NCBI GenBank assembly: GCA_021805955.1
Contig: JAJZDO010000157.1
Span: 1 to 12,367, forward strand
Source of the DNA: Acidobacteriota bacterium
GTDB lineage: Bacteria; Acidobacteriota; Terriglobia; Terriglobales; Acidobacteriaceae
Direction of reading: 5' to 3'
Length of the DNA: 12,367 bases
Part shown: positions 1 through 7,541 of the stretch, one piece after another
Numbering within the stretch: position 1 is the first letter of the stretch
Layout of the letters: every line of letters starts with the position of its first letter
Position numbers and translations under genes: made by a program
The notes under the pieces: generated by a model
Databases searched by the model: none
What the model was told of the DNA's origin: nothing
What the model saw: only the letters and a program-made list of their open reading frames with translations

Positions 1-10
1 GTCCTGATGC

Positions 11-2044
11 ATGTCTCTTGTATTGCGACATGCCGTCATTTCCATCGAGGACAAGAATTTTGAAAGCCACTGGGGAATCAACCTGTTTCGCGTTGCAGGG
101 GCGGCATATCGTGACCTGACCGAGGACCGGCGCGCGCAAGGCGCTTCGACGCTGACGATGCAACTGGCCAGGAACCTGTTTCTTTCGCCGGAGCGGTCCT
201 TTCACCGCAAATTGCAGGAAGTCCTGCTTTCCATTCAGATTGAACGGAATTTTACCAAGCAGCAGATTTTCACCCTGTATGCCAACCAGATCTACCTTGG
301 CCAGGGAGTCTACGGATTTGAAGCGGGATCGGAATACTACTTCAGCAAACCTGCGCGCGATCTCGCGTTGCCGGAGGCTGCCCTGCTGGCTGCACTTCCA
401 CGCGGCCCCTCGTACTACTCGCCGGTCACCCACCCAGAGCGGGCGCTGGACCGGCGCAATATGGTCTTGAATGCCATGTTGGAAGACGGCGTCATCACAG
501 CACAGCAGGCGTCTGAGGCGAAATCGATCCCTTTGGGTCTGCATATCGAACCGGCCCCCAATACGGTAGCTCCCTGGTTTGTCGATGAGGTCCGTAAGGA
601 ACTGGATCGGAGATTCGGTTCCGATATGGTGCATCAATCGGGATTGCGCGTTTACACAACGCTCGACCTGAGACTGCAGCAGGCGGCCAATGCATCTGTT
701 TTGGACGGACTCGCTGCATACGAGCGGCGGCGAGGTTGGCAAGGCAACCTGTTGAATGTCATCGCCGCCGGCAGTTCAATCGATGCGTTCCACCATCCGG
801 ACTGGAATGTCAATCCCGCTCCGGGCACCTATATTCACGGGGTGGTGACCGAGGTCCTGCCGTACGAAGTGACCGTTCGTGTGGGTGAAAATCAGAGCGC
901 CATCCTTGCACCCGAAGCGTGGGCCTGGACAAAAAAAGAGTTGGCAACGGATCTTCTTCGCGCTGGCGATATTGTGTATGTGCATATCTTGCCCCGTCCC
1001 GCTACCGAGCCGATTGCCAGCAAGCAGGCAGTCAGTCAGCCGCCCGAAGCCATGGAAGCGGATGGCAACCTGGCGTATGCCTCACTCGAGCAAGATAGCG
1101 GTGTCGAGGCGGCACTTTTGGCTGTGGACAATGTGAGTGGGGACATACTCGCCATGGTGGGCGGACGTGACTTCAACCTTTCGCAGTATGACCGCGCGAC
1201 TGAGGCGCAGCGACAAACGGGTTCTTCATTCAAGGCCTACGACTACACCGCGGCAATGGAGGCCGGCTATAAACCAGACAGCATGATTCTCGATGGGCCG
1301 GTCACCTTTCACACTGCATCCGGCGACTATACGCCGCATGACTATGAGCATCGCTATCTGGGGAATGTTACGCTGCAGCGCGCATTCGCGGAATCTCTCA
1401 ACATACCGGCACTGAAACTGTCCGACCGTATCGGCATCCGTAAAGTGATTGCGACGGCGCATCAATTTGGCGTTACGACAGACATTCCCGCGTTCTTGCC
1501 GATTGCGTTAGGAGCGGCCGAAGTCAGTCTGTACGAGCAAGTGGCGGCATACAGCAGTTTCCCGAATGACGGTGTGCGCCTGACACCGCATTTTGTGCGC
1601 AAGGTGGCCACGGCGGACGGCGAGGTATTGTGGGACGATTCGCCGGACGTCCACGTTTCGACGGACGTGAAAACAGCGCGGGAAATGATGCAGTTGTTCG
1701 AGGCGGTCACCCGTCAGGGAACGGGAGCCATCGCCAACCAGCTGCATCATCCGCTGGGAGGTAAAACTGGCACAACTAGCGACTTTACGGACGCATGGTT
1801 CCTGGGATTTTCGCCTTCCGTGACGTGCGGCGTATGGGTCGGCTATGACGATCGACAGAGCCTCGGCGACAAGGAAACGGGAGCGCGTGTGGCGTTGCCC
1901 ATCTGGATGAGTTTTATGCGGGCGGCAATCGCCGATCACCCGGACGAGGCGTTCCCCGGTGAAACACTACCGGCCGTTCCTACAGCCGCTACCGGCACCC
2001 CGGGAGAGAGCGGTCAGGAGACATTGCACCCCGGCCCTGAATGA
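11..2044 (+). CDS. Class A penicillin-binding protein (bifunctional transglycosylase/transpeptidase), N-terminus missing
   Basis: This enzyme polymerises lipid II glycan strands and cross-links their peptides in the periplasm. The GT51 domain covers about residues 1-175. It has the catalytic Glu13 in EDKNFESH, GASTLTMQLARNLFL at 44-58, and the RKLQE...IER stretch at 66-79 followed by YANQIYLGQGVYGFEAG. An OB-like insert spans roughly 270-330. The transpeptidase domain (about 365-640) has SSFK (Ser405, Lys408), SLN (462-464) and KTGT (585-588). A Pro/Thr/Gly-rich tail ends the protein. Class A PBPs normally begin with a cytoplasmic stretch and a transmembrane anchor before the GT51 domain. Here the ATG falls right at the first GT51 motif, no membrane segment is present, and an in-frame TGA lies at 5-7. 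The true start is therefore probably off the window in another frame (frameshift or contig-edge error), or the gene is truncated. The family call is firm; the 5' end is not. It converges on ribF. Confidence 0.9.
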   Translation: MSLVLRHAVISIEDKNFESHWGINLFRVAGAAYRDLTEDRRAQGASTLTMQLARNLFLSPERSFHRKLQEVLLSIQIERNFTKQQIFTLYANQIYLGQGVYGFEAGSEYYFSKPARDLALPEAALLAALPRGPSYYSPVTHPERALDRRNMVLNAMLEDGVITAQQASEAKSIPLGLHIEPAPNTVAPWFVDEVRKELDRRFGSDMVHQSGLRVYTTLDLRLQQAANASVLDGLAAYERRRGWQGNLLNVIAAGSSIDAFHHPDWNVNPAPGTYIHGVVTEVLPYEVTVRVGENQSAILAPEAWAWTKKELATDLLRAGDIVYVHILPRPATEPIASKQAVSQPPEAMEADGNLAYASLEQDSGVEAALLAVDNVSGDILAMVGGRDFNLSQYDRATEAQRQTGSSFKAYDYTAAMEAGYKPDSMILDGPVTFHTASGDYTPHDYEHRYLGNVTLQRAFAESLNIPALKLSDRIGIRKVIATAHQFGVTTDIPAFLPIALGAAEVSLYEQVAAYSSFPNDGVRLTPHFVRKVATADGEVLWDDSPDVHVSTDVKTAREMMQLFEAVTRQGTGAIANQLHHPLGGKTGTTSDFTDAWFLGFSPSVTCGVWVGYDDRQSLGDKETGARVALPIWMSFMRAAIADHPDEAFPGETLPAVPTAATGTPGESGQETLHPGPE

Positions 2045-2067
2045 TGAAGCTGCTGGAAGCGATAGTG

Positions 2068-2083
2068 TGCAATAGGCATTGCA
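2068..2083. other. Small perfect hairpin in convergent PBP/ribF junction
   Basis: TGCAAT and ATTGCA form a 6-bp stem around the 4-base loop AGGC, within the 47-base gap between two convergent stop codons. There is no T-tract on either side, so this is at best a weak transcription-end signal. It may be chance. Nothing else recognisable lies in the gap. Confidence 0.25.
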
Positions 2084-2091
2084 GGCCGATG

Positions 2092-3072
2092 CTAACTTCC
2101 TGGGACTTCCGTCTGCGACGAGGGCTCCCCTGCAACAGCCTCGTACAACCCGAAGTAATGGCGGGCGCGGGCTACATCGCGTGCAATTTGGTCCTTTAAT
2201 GCTTCGGGCGAAGGCCATTCGATTTCGGCGCGGATCCGGTCAAGGAAGCGAAGTTGAAGGTGAGTGGTCTCGTCCAGGGAAATTGGATGAAAGTCTAGGA
2301 TGTGGCTTTCCACCGCAAAAGATTTCCTACCAAAGGTGGGCCGGTTCCCGACGTTGGTAACGGACGGAAATATTTCGCCATTCACTTCCAGGCAGGTAAT
2401 ATACACGCCGTTCGCTGGCAGCAATTCGTTGTATGGCGCCAGATTGATGGTGGGAACGGTATAGCGCGAACCGTAACCGCGACCAGCGGCTGGCATTGAA
2501 AAAATTTCAAAAGGACGACCCAACAGTTGGCGGGCTGCGCGCATGTTCCCGTCCGAAATTGCAGCTCGCACGGCGCTGCTGGACACGACCGCTCCCCGGC
2601 GCATGGTGGAGGGATGCACGCGGACTTTGAAATGTAACTCTTCTCCGAGAGCCGCCAGTTCGTTCACATCGGCGAGAGCACCGGCTCCAAAACGAAAATT
2701 TCTTCCCTCGTGCACTTCTACGGCTCCCAGCGCTTCGGCGAGGATCTTGTGCGCGAATTCTCGCGCCGTCAGCCGAGAGAGGGCGTTGGTAAAAGGAAGA
2801 ATGAGTACAGCTTCGATCCGGGTCTGCGCCAGAAGGTCCAGCTTGTGATCGAGCGGAGTAATCAGGCGAAGGAGGACCTCAGGACGCAAGATACGGACGG
2901 GATGGGGATCGAAGCTCACGGCGACCGAATATGCATTCAGGTCATGAGCACGCTCGATGACTTCCGCGATGACAGCCTGATGTCCGCGATGCACGCCATC
3001 AAAATTTCCGACGGTCACAACAGAGGGCCGGAAATTGGTGGGAATCTCTTCAATGGAGTGGAAGATTTGCAT
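2092..3072 (-). CDS. ribF: Bifunctional riboflavin kinase / FAD synthetase (RibF)
   Basis: This cytoplasmic enzyme phosphorylates riboflavin to FMN and adenylylates FMN to FAD. The N-terminal nucleotidyltransferase domain has GNFDGVHRGH (22-31), SFDPHP (53-58), the G-NFRFG segment (123-129) and SSSAVR (164-169) leading to LLGRPF (183-188). The C-terminal flavokinase domain has the PTIN motif (207-210), GVYI, TNVGNRPTF (239-247) and VESHILDF (254-261), where Glu255 matches the catalytic base of the family. The length of 326 residues is normal for two-domain bacterial RibF; the last 15 or so residues are an unconserved tail. The start lies 2 bases downstream of the preceding hydrolase stop codon, with only a weak GAG upstream, so translation is probably coupled. 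It is the last gene of the leftward operon. I see no FMN riboswitch in front of it, consistent with transcription from an upstream promoter. Confidence 0.96.
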   Translation of the reverse strand: MQIFHSIEEIPTNFRPSVVTVGNFDGVHRGHQAVIAEVIERAHDLNAYSVAVSFDPHPVRILRPEVLLRLITPLDHKLDLLAQTRIEAVLILPFTNALSRLTAREFAHKILAEALGAVEVHEGRNFRFGAGALADVNELAALGEELHFKVRVHPSTMRRGAVVSSSAVRAAISDGNMRAARQLLGRPFEIFSMPAAGRGYGSRYTVPTINLAPYNELLPANGVYITCLEVNGEIFPSVTNVGNRPTFGRKSFAVESHILDFHPISLDETTHLQLRFLDRIRAEIEWPSPEALKDQIARDVARARHYFGLYEAVAGEPSSQTEVPGS

Positions 3073-3074
3073 GG

Positions 3075-3857
3075 CTATAACTCGATGGGAATGCGTAGCC
3101 CGTCATAGGCCATGTGGACATGGGATGGCAATTCGTTTTCGGTCTCAGCATGCCCCAGGTCGTGGGCGATATGCGTAAAATACGCGCTCTTCGGGCGAAT
3201 TTTTTCGACGAACTTCAAGGAAGTTTCCAGGTTCGAGTGACTCGGATGCGGGGTTCGGCGCAAGGCATCCAGAATTAACAGATCCAGATTTTGCAACAGG
3301 GAAAAACTTGCCTCGGGAATATCGCTCATGTCCGTCAGGTAGGCCGCGTTGCCAAAACGAAAGCCGACCGTTTCCAGGGTCCCGTGCAACAAAGGGACCG
3401 CCACGAAGTCAGCGCCAAACAGGTGTGTATGCGCCTCCAGCGCGCGAAGCTCAACCCGGGCTTTGTATGGATAGAGATTGCTCTCGGAAAATGTGTATTC
3501 AAAAACATGCCGCAGCACGTCCGTTGTGGTCTGGTCCGCATACAGCGGGATTTTGCCGGAACTCTGAAAGCTGAGGGGGCGTAAATCGTCGAGGCCCAGA
3601 ATATGATCCGCATGGGCATGCGTGTACAACACGGCGTCGATGTGACGCAGACCTTCACGGATGGCCTGCTGACGAAAATCAGGTCCGGAGTCGATCAGGA
3701 TGCAGCGTTCGCTGTCCCCGTCGCGAAACAAGACAGAAATGGAAGGCCGTAAACGGCTGTCTCTGGGATCGCTGGACGTACAGACTGGGCAACTGCATCC
3801 CAGTGTCGGGACCCCCATGGATGTACCGCTGCCTAAAAAAACGATCTCTGCCCGCAT
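3075..3857 (-). CDS. PhnP-like metallo-beta-lactamase-fold hydrolase
   Basis: This is a probable metal-dependent phosphodiesterase of the PhnP/COG1235 type, 260 residues. It opens with FLGSGTSMGVPTLGC and has Cys21, Cys23 and Cys26 (GCSCPVC), the pattern that binds a structural zinc in PhnP relatives. The active-site motif is THAHADH (His80, His82, Asp84, His85), with His158, Asp176 in YLTDMSD, Asp197 in LDALRRTPHPSH and His229/His232 near the end as further ligands or second-shell residues. No phosphonate (phn) genes are visible, so the C-P lyase role of PhnP should not be assumed; the substrate is unknown. I chose ATG 3857, which has AAAGGTG just upstream, over the longer TTG start at 3878. 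It lies 45 bases after the DUF1844 gene and almost abuts ribF, so the three are very likely co-transcribed. Confidence 0.92.
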   Translation of the reverse strand: MRAEIVFLGSGTSMGVPTLGCSCPVCTSSDPRDSRLRPSISVLFRDGDSERCILIDSGPDFRQQAIREGLRHIDAVLYTHAHADHILGLDDLRPLSFQSSGKIPLYADQTTTDVLRHVFEYTFSESNLYPYKARVELRALEAHTHLFGADFVAVPLLHGTLETVGFRFGNAAYLTDMSDIPEASFSLLQNLDLLILDALRRTPHPSHSNLETSLKFVEKIRPKSAYFTHIAHDLGHAETENELPSHVHMAYDGLRIPIEL

Positions 3858-3860
3858 CTG

Positions 3861-3867
3861 CACCTTT
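3861..3867 (-). promoter_or_regulatory. Ribosome binding site deciding the hydrolase start
   Basis: On the minus strand the sequence reads AAAGGTG, with AAAGG five bases before the ATG at 3857. This favours that ATG over the in-frame TTG seven codons upstream, and the shorter protein begins directly at the first beta strand of the fold. Confidence 0.6.
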
Positions 3868-3902
3868 CGCTGTCGCAAGCCGTTTCCGCAGTTCCGCTTC
3901 GC

Positions 3903-4550
3903 TTACTTGCGTCCCGATGGTTTCTGTTGCGAAGGATTGGCGGCATTGCGTGCGATTGCATTGGTGATTTCGAGGAACATCATCCGCAGCTCGAACAAGG
4001 CGCTCTCCAGCAGACGCTGCTCGTCGAGGGTCAAATTTCCTTTCGTTTTTTCTGCCAGAACGCCCAGCAGATCGATGGTCTGACGCGCCCCCATCAAATC
4101 GATGCGCGGCTTTTCGCCGGGCTGTGTTCCCGCACCCATGCTCATCATCGCAGTCATGTACATGGACTGCACCAGATGATCGAAAACGACGGGGCCCAGC
4201 CGGGAGGAGTCGGGCGCCTTGGCGCGCAGAAGATCGTCGAGCTGTTGTGTGGTCTGCTGGTAGGCCGCATTGGATTCCGCACTCTCCTGCGCCGTCGGCC
4301 CCTCTGGAAGCGTACTGGCCGCCGACTCTTCGTCGCCAGCAGAACTGGCGGCCGGCGCCGGGCTGGACTCCGCCGCATCTGCTCCATTAGAGGCTGTCGT
4401 AGGAGCTGGTTGCGGCGTCTCGGCTTGCCGCTCTTGTTGCTCCTTCGCCGCGTTCTGCGCTGCTTCCGGACGAATTTCTCCATCGGAAGAAATTTTGCGG
4501 CGATCGGTAAATGTGACCTGCGGTTCTTTTTCTGACATAAGAGAACTCAT
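3903..4550 (-). CDS. DUF1844 domain protein of unknown function
   Basis: I recognise the conserved C-terminal core but no function is known. The 215-residue protein has three parts. The first is a short N-terminal motif, VTFTDRRKISSDGEIR (12-27). The second is a disordered-looking linker of about 70 residues rich in Ala, Pro, Ser, Glu and Gln (28-98). The third is a helical DUF1844 core (about 118-200) with KPRIDLMGARQTIDLLGVLAEKTKGNLT and ALFELRMMFLEI. There is no signal peptide; a cytoplasmic location is likely. The start is uncertain. ATG 4550 has GGAAGGAA in front but very close; ATG 4538 (MSEKEP) is nearer the conserved motif; ATG 4583 would follow the ygfZ stop by 6 bases. The core resembles proteins I associate with Acidobacteriota and other deep-branching phyla. 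Its place between a folate-binding protein and a hydrolase/RibF pair suggests a cofactor or metabolic housekeeping role, which is inference only. Confidence 0.85.
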   Translation of the reverse strand: MSSLMSEKEPQVTFTDRRKISSDGEIRPEAAQNAAKEQQERQAETPQPAPTTASNGADAAESSPAPAASSAGDEESAASTLPEGPTAQESAESNAAYQQTTQQLDDLLRAKAPDSSRLGPVVFDHLVQSMYMTAMMSMGAGTQPGEKPRIDLMGARQTIDLLGVLAEKTKGNLTLDEQRLLESALFELRMMFLEITNAIARNAANPSQQKPSGRK

Positions 4551-4589
4551 TTCCTTCCAACAGTTCGTTAATCCTACCGCCATGGTTCC

Positions 4590-5684
4590 TTACGGCTGGA
4601 CCGCGTTATCGATGAAGTCAAATGGAAGTGGCGATGGCCTTGCGCTCGTTTCATTTGCTGTCAATGTCGCGTTGCGCTCCAGCGCCTCGCGTCGAATCGT
4701 ACCAAGCGCCACCACTCTTTCTCCAATGCCCGGAAGCGAGACCCGGGCGACGCTGGTGATCTCGCCCACCGGTTTGCCGTCGGCGAGCAAAGATGTTTGT
4801 GCTGTCGGTCTTGCATCTTCAAGCACGAAACCACTCAGCGTTCGATGCACGTTGCCGCGGGAACGAATGCGTTCGACGATTTCCTGGCCGAGATAGCAGC
4901 CTTTTGTGAAATGAAGCGCGCGCATCTGGTTGGTTTCCTGGGGCAGGTCTTTATTCGTCATGTCGACGGAATACGCGGGTGTTCCTTCCAGGATTCGCAA
5001 TTGTTCGATGGAAATCGAGCCACAAGGCGTGGCGCCAACAGCAATCAGTGCACTCCACACATCGAGCGCGCGGTCCTGTTCCATCCAGATTTCGTAACGC
5101 GCCACCAGCGGGCTGTGCGCTGCCACGCCAACAATGGGATGGCCTTGCCAGGATGCTTCGACGAGATGCAGCGGCGACGGAGCAACCGGCAGCCCGGCCT
5201 CTGCAATTTTCTCAGCGGCCAGCGGACCGGCGATGCCAATCGCGGTCCAGGCCGGCTGTGGTTCGAGGGCAACGTCATCCATGATGATGTAGTGATCGAG
5301 GAAGGCAGTGAGCGCCTCGATTTGTACGCGATCCGTCTCAAGCCAAAGCGCGTCCGCGCGCCGGTAAATGTCAAGGTCGCCCTGAATACGGCCCTGAGCA
5401 TTCAGTACAAACCCATAGCAACCCGTGTTCTCTTCTAGCCCGGTGACGAAACTTGTGACCATGCCATTGAGCCAGCGCAAGCGGTCTTCGCCGGTACAAC
5501 GAAGAAAACAACGCCAGCCAAGATCGTAGGCTCCGGCGGCAGTCAAAAGCGCGGCAAGTTCGTCGGGCGCACTGGAAAATACCTCGGGCGTCCGCGCACC
5601 ACGGTACTGACCAAGTCGCTGGGAAAAGCGCTCTCCGAGCGTGTTCGCCAATGGAGTTGCAGTCGCTAGGGTAGATAGTTCCAT
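4590..5684 (-). CDS. ygfZ: YgfZ/GcvT-like folate-binding protein
   Basis: This tetrahydrofolate-dependent protein relates to the aminomethyltransferase GcvT and, in the YgfZ branch, supports assembly or repair of iron-sulfur enzymes. With ATG 5684 it has 364 residues. The signature KGCYLGQE is at about 261-268, followed by IVERIRSRGNVHRTLSGFVL. Earlier segments fit the family: YDLGWRCFLRCTGEDRLRWLNGMVTS, GYGF-like CYGFVLNAQGRIQGDLDIY, and LRILEGTPAYSVDMTNKDLPQE. GcvT is less likely because of the KGCYxGQE motif and the lack of glycine-cleavage genes nearby. The chosen start has GGGAG eight bases upstream and begins just before the conserved TPLA region. ATG 5747 would add 21 unconserved residues without a Shine-Dalgarno. 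Anything longer (to 5954) would run through the promoter region and into the divergent gene. It is the first gene of the leftward operon. Confidence 0.93.
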   Translation of the reverse strand: MELSTLATATPLANTLGERFSQRLGQYRGARTPEVFSSAPDELAALLTAAGAYDLGWRCFLRCTGEDRLRWLNGMVTSFVTGLEENTGCYGFVLNAQGRIQGDLDIYRRADALWLETDRVQIEALTAFLDHYIIMDDVALEPQPAWTAIGIAGPLAAEKIAEAGLPVAPSPLHLVEASWQGHPIVGVAAHSPLVARYEIWMEQDRALDVWSALIAVGATPCGSISIEQLRILEGTPAYSVDMTNKDLPQETNQMRALHFTKGCYLGQEIVERIRSRGNVHRTLSGFVLEDARPTAQTSLLADGKPVGEITSVARVSLPGIGERVVALGTIRREALERNATLTANETSARPSPLPFDFIDNAVQP

Positions 5685-5692
5685 ATCCGCGG

Positions 5693-5697
5693 CTCCC
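5693..5697 (-). promoter_or_regulatory. Ribosome binding site favouring ygfZ start at 5684
   Basis: On the minus strand this reads GGGAG, eight bases before ATG 5684. The alternative ATG at 5747 has no purine-rich sequence at a usable distance, so this site decides the start call. Confidence 0.5.
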
Positions 5698-5786
5698 GTC
5701 GATCCGCCAGAATTGATTTCGAAAAGATTGGGGATGGAATTGCTCATAGCGGCAGTTGCGGATCGTCTCACAAAGGTACACTCCAA

Positions 5787-5792
5787 ATTATA
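5787..5792 (-). promoter_or_regulatory. Candidate -10 box for the ygfZ-DUF1844-hydrolase-ribF operon
   Basis: On the minus strand this is a perfect TATAAT in the divergent intergenic region, about 100 bases upstream of the preferred ygfZ start and 40 from the alternative ATG 5747. The -35 region at 17-base spacing (GACGGA, 5810-5815) is a poor match to TTGACA, so an activator or a different sigma preference may be involved. No equally good box is visible for the rightward gene. Confidence 0.5.
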
Positions 5793-5819
5793 GCGGGGAT
5801 GCGAAAATATCCGTCTGTT

Positions 5820-5827
5820 GGAAGAGG
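5820..5827 (+). promoter_or_regulatory. Ribosome binding site deciding the start of the HELTH protein
   Basis: GGAAGAGG lies four bases before ATG 5832. The earlier in-frame ATG at 5799 lacks such a site, and starting there would put 11 extra residues before the signal peptide. Confidence 0.6.
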
Positions 5828-5831
5828 TTGC

Positions 5832-7496
5832 ATGAAGGATGACAAGTGTTCGTCGGATTGCCGCCTGGCACAATGCCGGGCGCGCAGCGCATGGTTGCCG
5901 CCGGTTCGTGGGTGTGTGGCTCTTTTCTGTCTGCTGCTCCCGGTCCTGGCACACGGAATGCAGCCGCCATCGGCAACCACGACCCCGCCTGCATCCACAA
6001 ACCAGCCACCGTCAGAGTCAAGTCGGAGTGCCGCATCCAAGCCTGCGAAGCCGACCCAGCCCACGCACATTACGCCGGAGCAGGCCCAGCAACTATTCAA
6101 CTCCGTCGATGCGATCCTGCAGTTTGACAGCAAAGAAACCGGGCTGCCGGTGCTGCATTCTGTCAAACGCCGCCTGGTGACCCGCGATGAAGTCGAGCAC
6201 TACCTGACGCAACAGTTGCACGATGATCGCGATGCGAAGCGCCTGCAACGCAGTGATCTTGTGCTCAAGAAGTTCGGACTGCTGGACCGCGATTTCCAAT
6301 TGCGACCATTTCTTGTTCGGCTACTCCGCGAGCAGATTGCCGGATACTACAACGACAAGACCAAAACTGTGAATTTACTGGACTGGATCCCACCCGAGGA
6401 ACAGAAGCCGGTGCTGGCACACGAGTTGACCCACGCTCTACAAGACCAATACATTCATCTTGAAAAATGGGACAGGTCGGGCGATCAGGCGATTGCAAAA
6501 AATGCTCAGCAGGATAACGCACACATCACCGCCGACGAAAAAGATACCGTCCGGGATGCCGTGATCGAAGGGCAGGCAATGGCGGTTTTTATCGACTACA
6601 TCCTGGCCCCGAGCGGAAAGACTCTTCTCAATGCGCCGCAGCTTGCCGACAAAATGAATGACGCGATGAGTGACAACACAGACTCACCGACGCTTGCCAA
6701 TGCCCCTCTGGTGCTGCAGCGTTCGCTGATATTTCCTTATGTGGACGGCCTGGATTTTGTGCGCGCCGTGTTGACCGCAAAAGGCAAGCAAGCAGCATTC
6801 GCCAGAATGCTGGACCATCCACCCACCTCGACATATGAAATTATGACGCCCAAGGTGTACCTCGATCACGAGGCGGTGCCGCTGCTGCGTATGCCCGATA
6901 TCCATCCCGTGATCGACCCGCTTTATCGTCCATACGATGTCGGCGTGATGGGCGAATTCGATGTGCAGGTCATGGCGGAACTGTTCGGCGGCCCTGCGCT
7001 GGCGGCAGCGCTGGCTCCGGCATGGCGAGGCGGGATTTACTATGCAGCCCAGAGTAAGGAGGCCAGGACCGAGGACGCGCTGGATTCTACGGCCTCACTT
7101 GCCTTGCTGTACCTGTCGCGCTGGGCAACCCCACAAGCGGCGCAGGCCTTCGCCGCCATCTATGCGCGTGAGATACCGCGCAAGTACGATCATGTGACGG
7201 TCGTTCCCGATGCAAGCTCCGACTCTGGAGATACAGCAGTCACCCATCAAATCTGGGACACATCGGAGGGGCCCGTCCTCATTGCCGTCTCCGGCAAGAC
7301 GGTTTTTATCAGCGAGAGTTTCCCGCTGGACCTGGCGCGTAAACTCGAGTTTGTGATGATGGGCAGCATTGCAGAGAGTTCCACCAGCGTGGTCGCGCAA
7401 TCGGAGATACCTCGAAGGGACTTGACCGCGGACCTGTGGCATTCGCTGTTTGCCACATTGGCTCCGGAGCGGTTCAACGGCTGCACGGTATACTAA
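5832..7496 (+). CDS. Secreted putative zinc metallopeptidase (HELTH motif), family of unknown function
   Basis: This is a 554-residue exported protein. The N-terminus has several Lys/Arg residues followed by a hydrophobic segment (about 27-40, GCVALFCLLLPVLAHG), which looks like a signal peptide or lipoprotein-like leader. A Pro/Ser/Thr-rich linker follows (43-78). The key region is LAHELTHALQDQY, giving HExxH at 197-201 (His197, Glu198, His201). About 45 residues later comes VRDAVIEGQAMAVF with Glu246, which could be the third zinc ligand of a gluzincin-like site. EQIAGYYNDKTKTVNLL before the motif is typical of this group of uncharacterised proteins. The rest (about 260-554) has no motif I recognise. 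A zinc peptidase is an inference from the motif spacing; the substrate and whether it is active are unknown. It is transcribed divergently from the ygfZ operon and lies 45 bases ahead of the MTA phosphorylase gene, so read-through into that gene is possible. Confidence 0.88.
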   Translation: MKDDKCSSDCRLAQCRARSAWLPPVRGCVALFCLLLPVLAHGMQPPSATTTPPASTNQPPSESSRSAASKPAKPTQPTHITPEQAQQLFNSVDAILQFDSKETGLPVLHSVKRRLVTRDEVEHYLTQQLHDDRDAKRLQRSDLVLKKFGLLDRDFQLRPFLVRLLREQIAGYYNDKTKTVNLLDWIPPEEQKPVLAHELTHALQDQYIHLEKWDRSGDQAIAKNAQQDNAHITADEKDTVRDAVIEGQAMAVFIDYILAPSGKTLLNAPQLADKMNDAMSDNTDSPTLANAPLVLQRSLIFPYVDGLDFVRAVLTAKGKQAAFARMLDHPPTSTYEIMTPKVYLDHEAVPLLRMPDIHPVIDPLYRPYDVGVMGEFDVQVMAELFGGPALAAALAPAWRGGIYYAAQSKEARTEDALDSTASLALLYLSRWATPQAAQAFAAIYAREIPRKYDHVTVVPDASSDSGDTAVTHQIWDTSEGPVLIAVSGKTVFISESFPLDLARKLEFVMMGSIAESSTSVVAQSEIPRRDLTADLWHSLFATLAPERFNGCTVY

Positions 7497-7541
7497 ACAC
7501 TTCGCAGTCGTATCAGGCAATGCAGGTCTCAAGGTATATCG

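Noticed and set aside
2045..3072. FMN riboswitch for ribF
   Set aside because: ribF starts two bases after the upstream gene, and there is no leader region in which the RFN element could fit.
4300..4470. Possible repeat array in the Ala/Pro/Ser-rich linker of the DUF1844 gene
   Set aside because: The low complexity is at the amino-acid level; I see no regular nucleotide repeat unit or spacer pattern.
3927..4535. Plus-strand open frame (202 codons) opposite the DUF1844 gene
   Set aside because: Arg/Leu/Gly-rich composition arises from the reverse complement of the Ala/Pro/Ser/Glu-rich linker.
5748..5954. N-terminal extension of the ygfZ reading frame up to 5954
   Set aside because: It would run back through the TATAAT box and over the start of the divergent secreted protein, and the added residues are unconserved-looking with no ribosome site.
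7497..7541. SAM riboswitch or dedicated leader in front of the MTA phosphorylase gene
   Set aside because: The gap is only 45 bases and shows no conserved riboswitch core or terminator hairpin.
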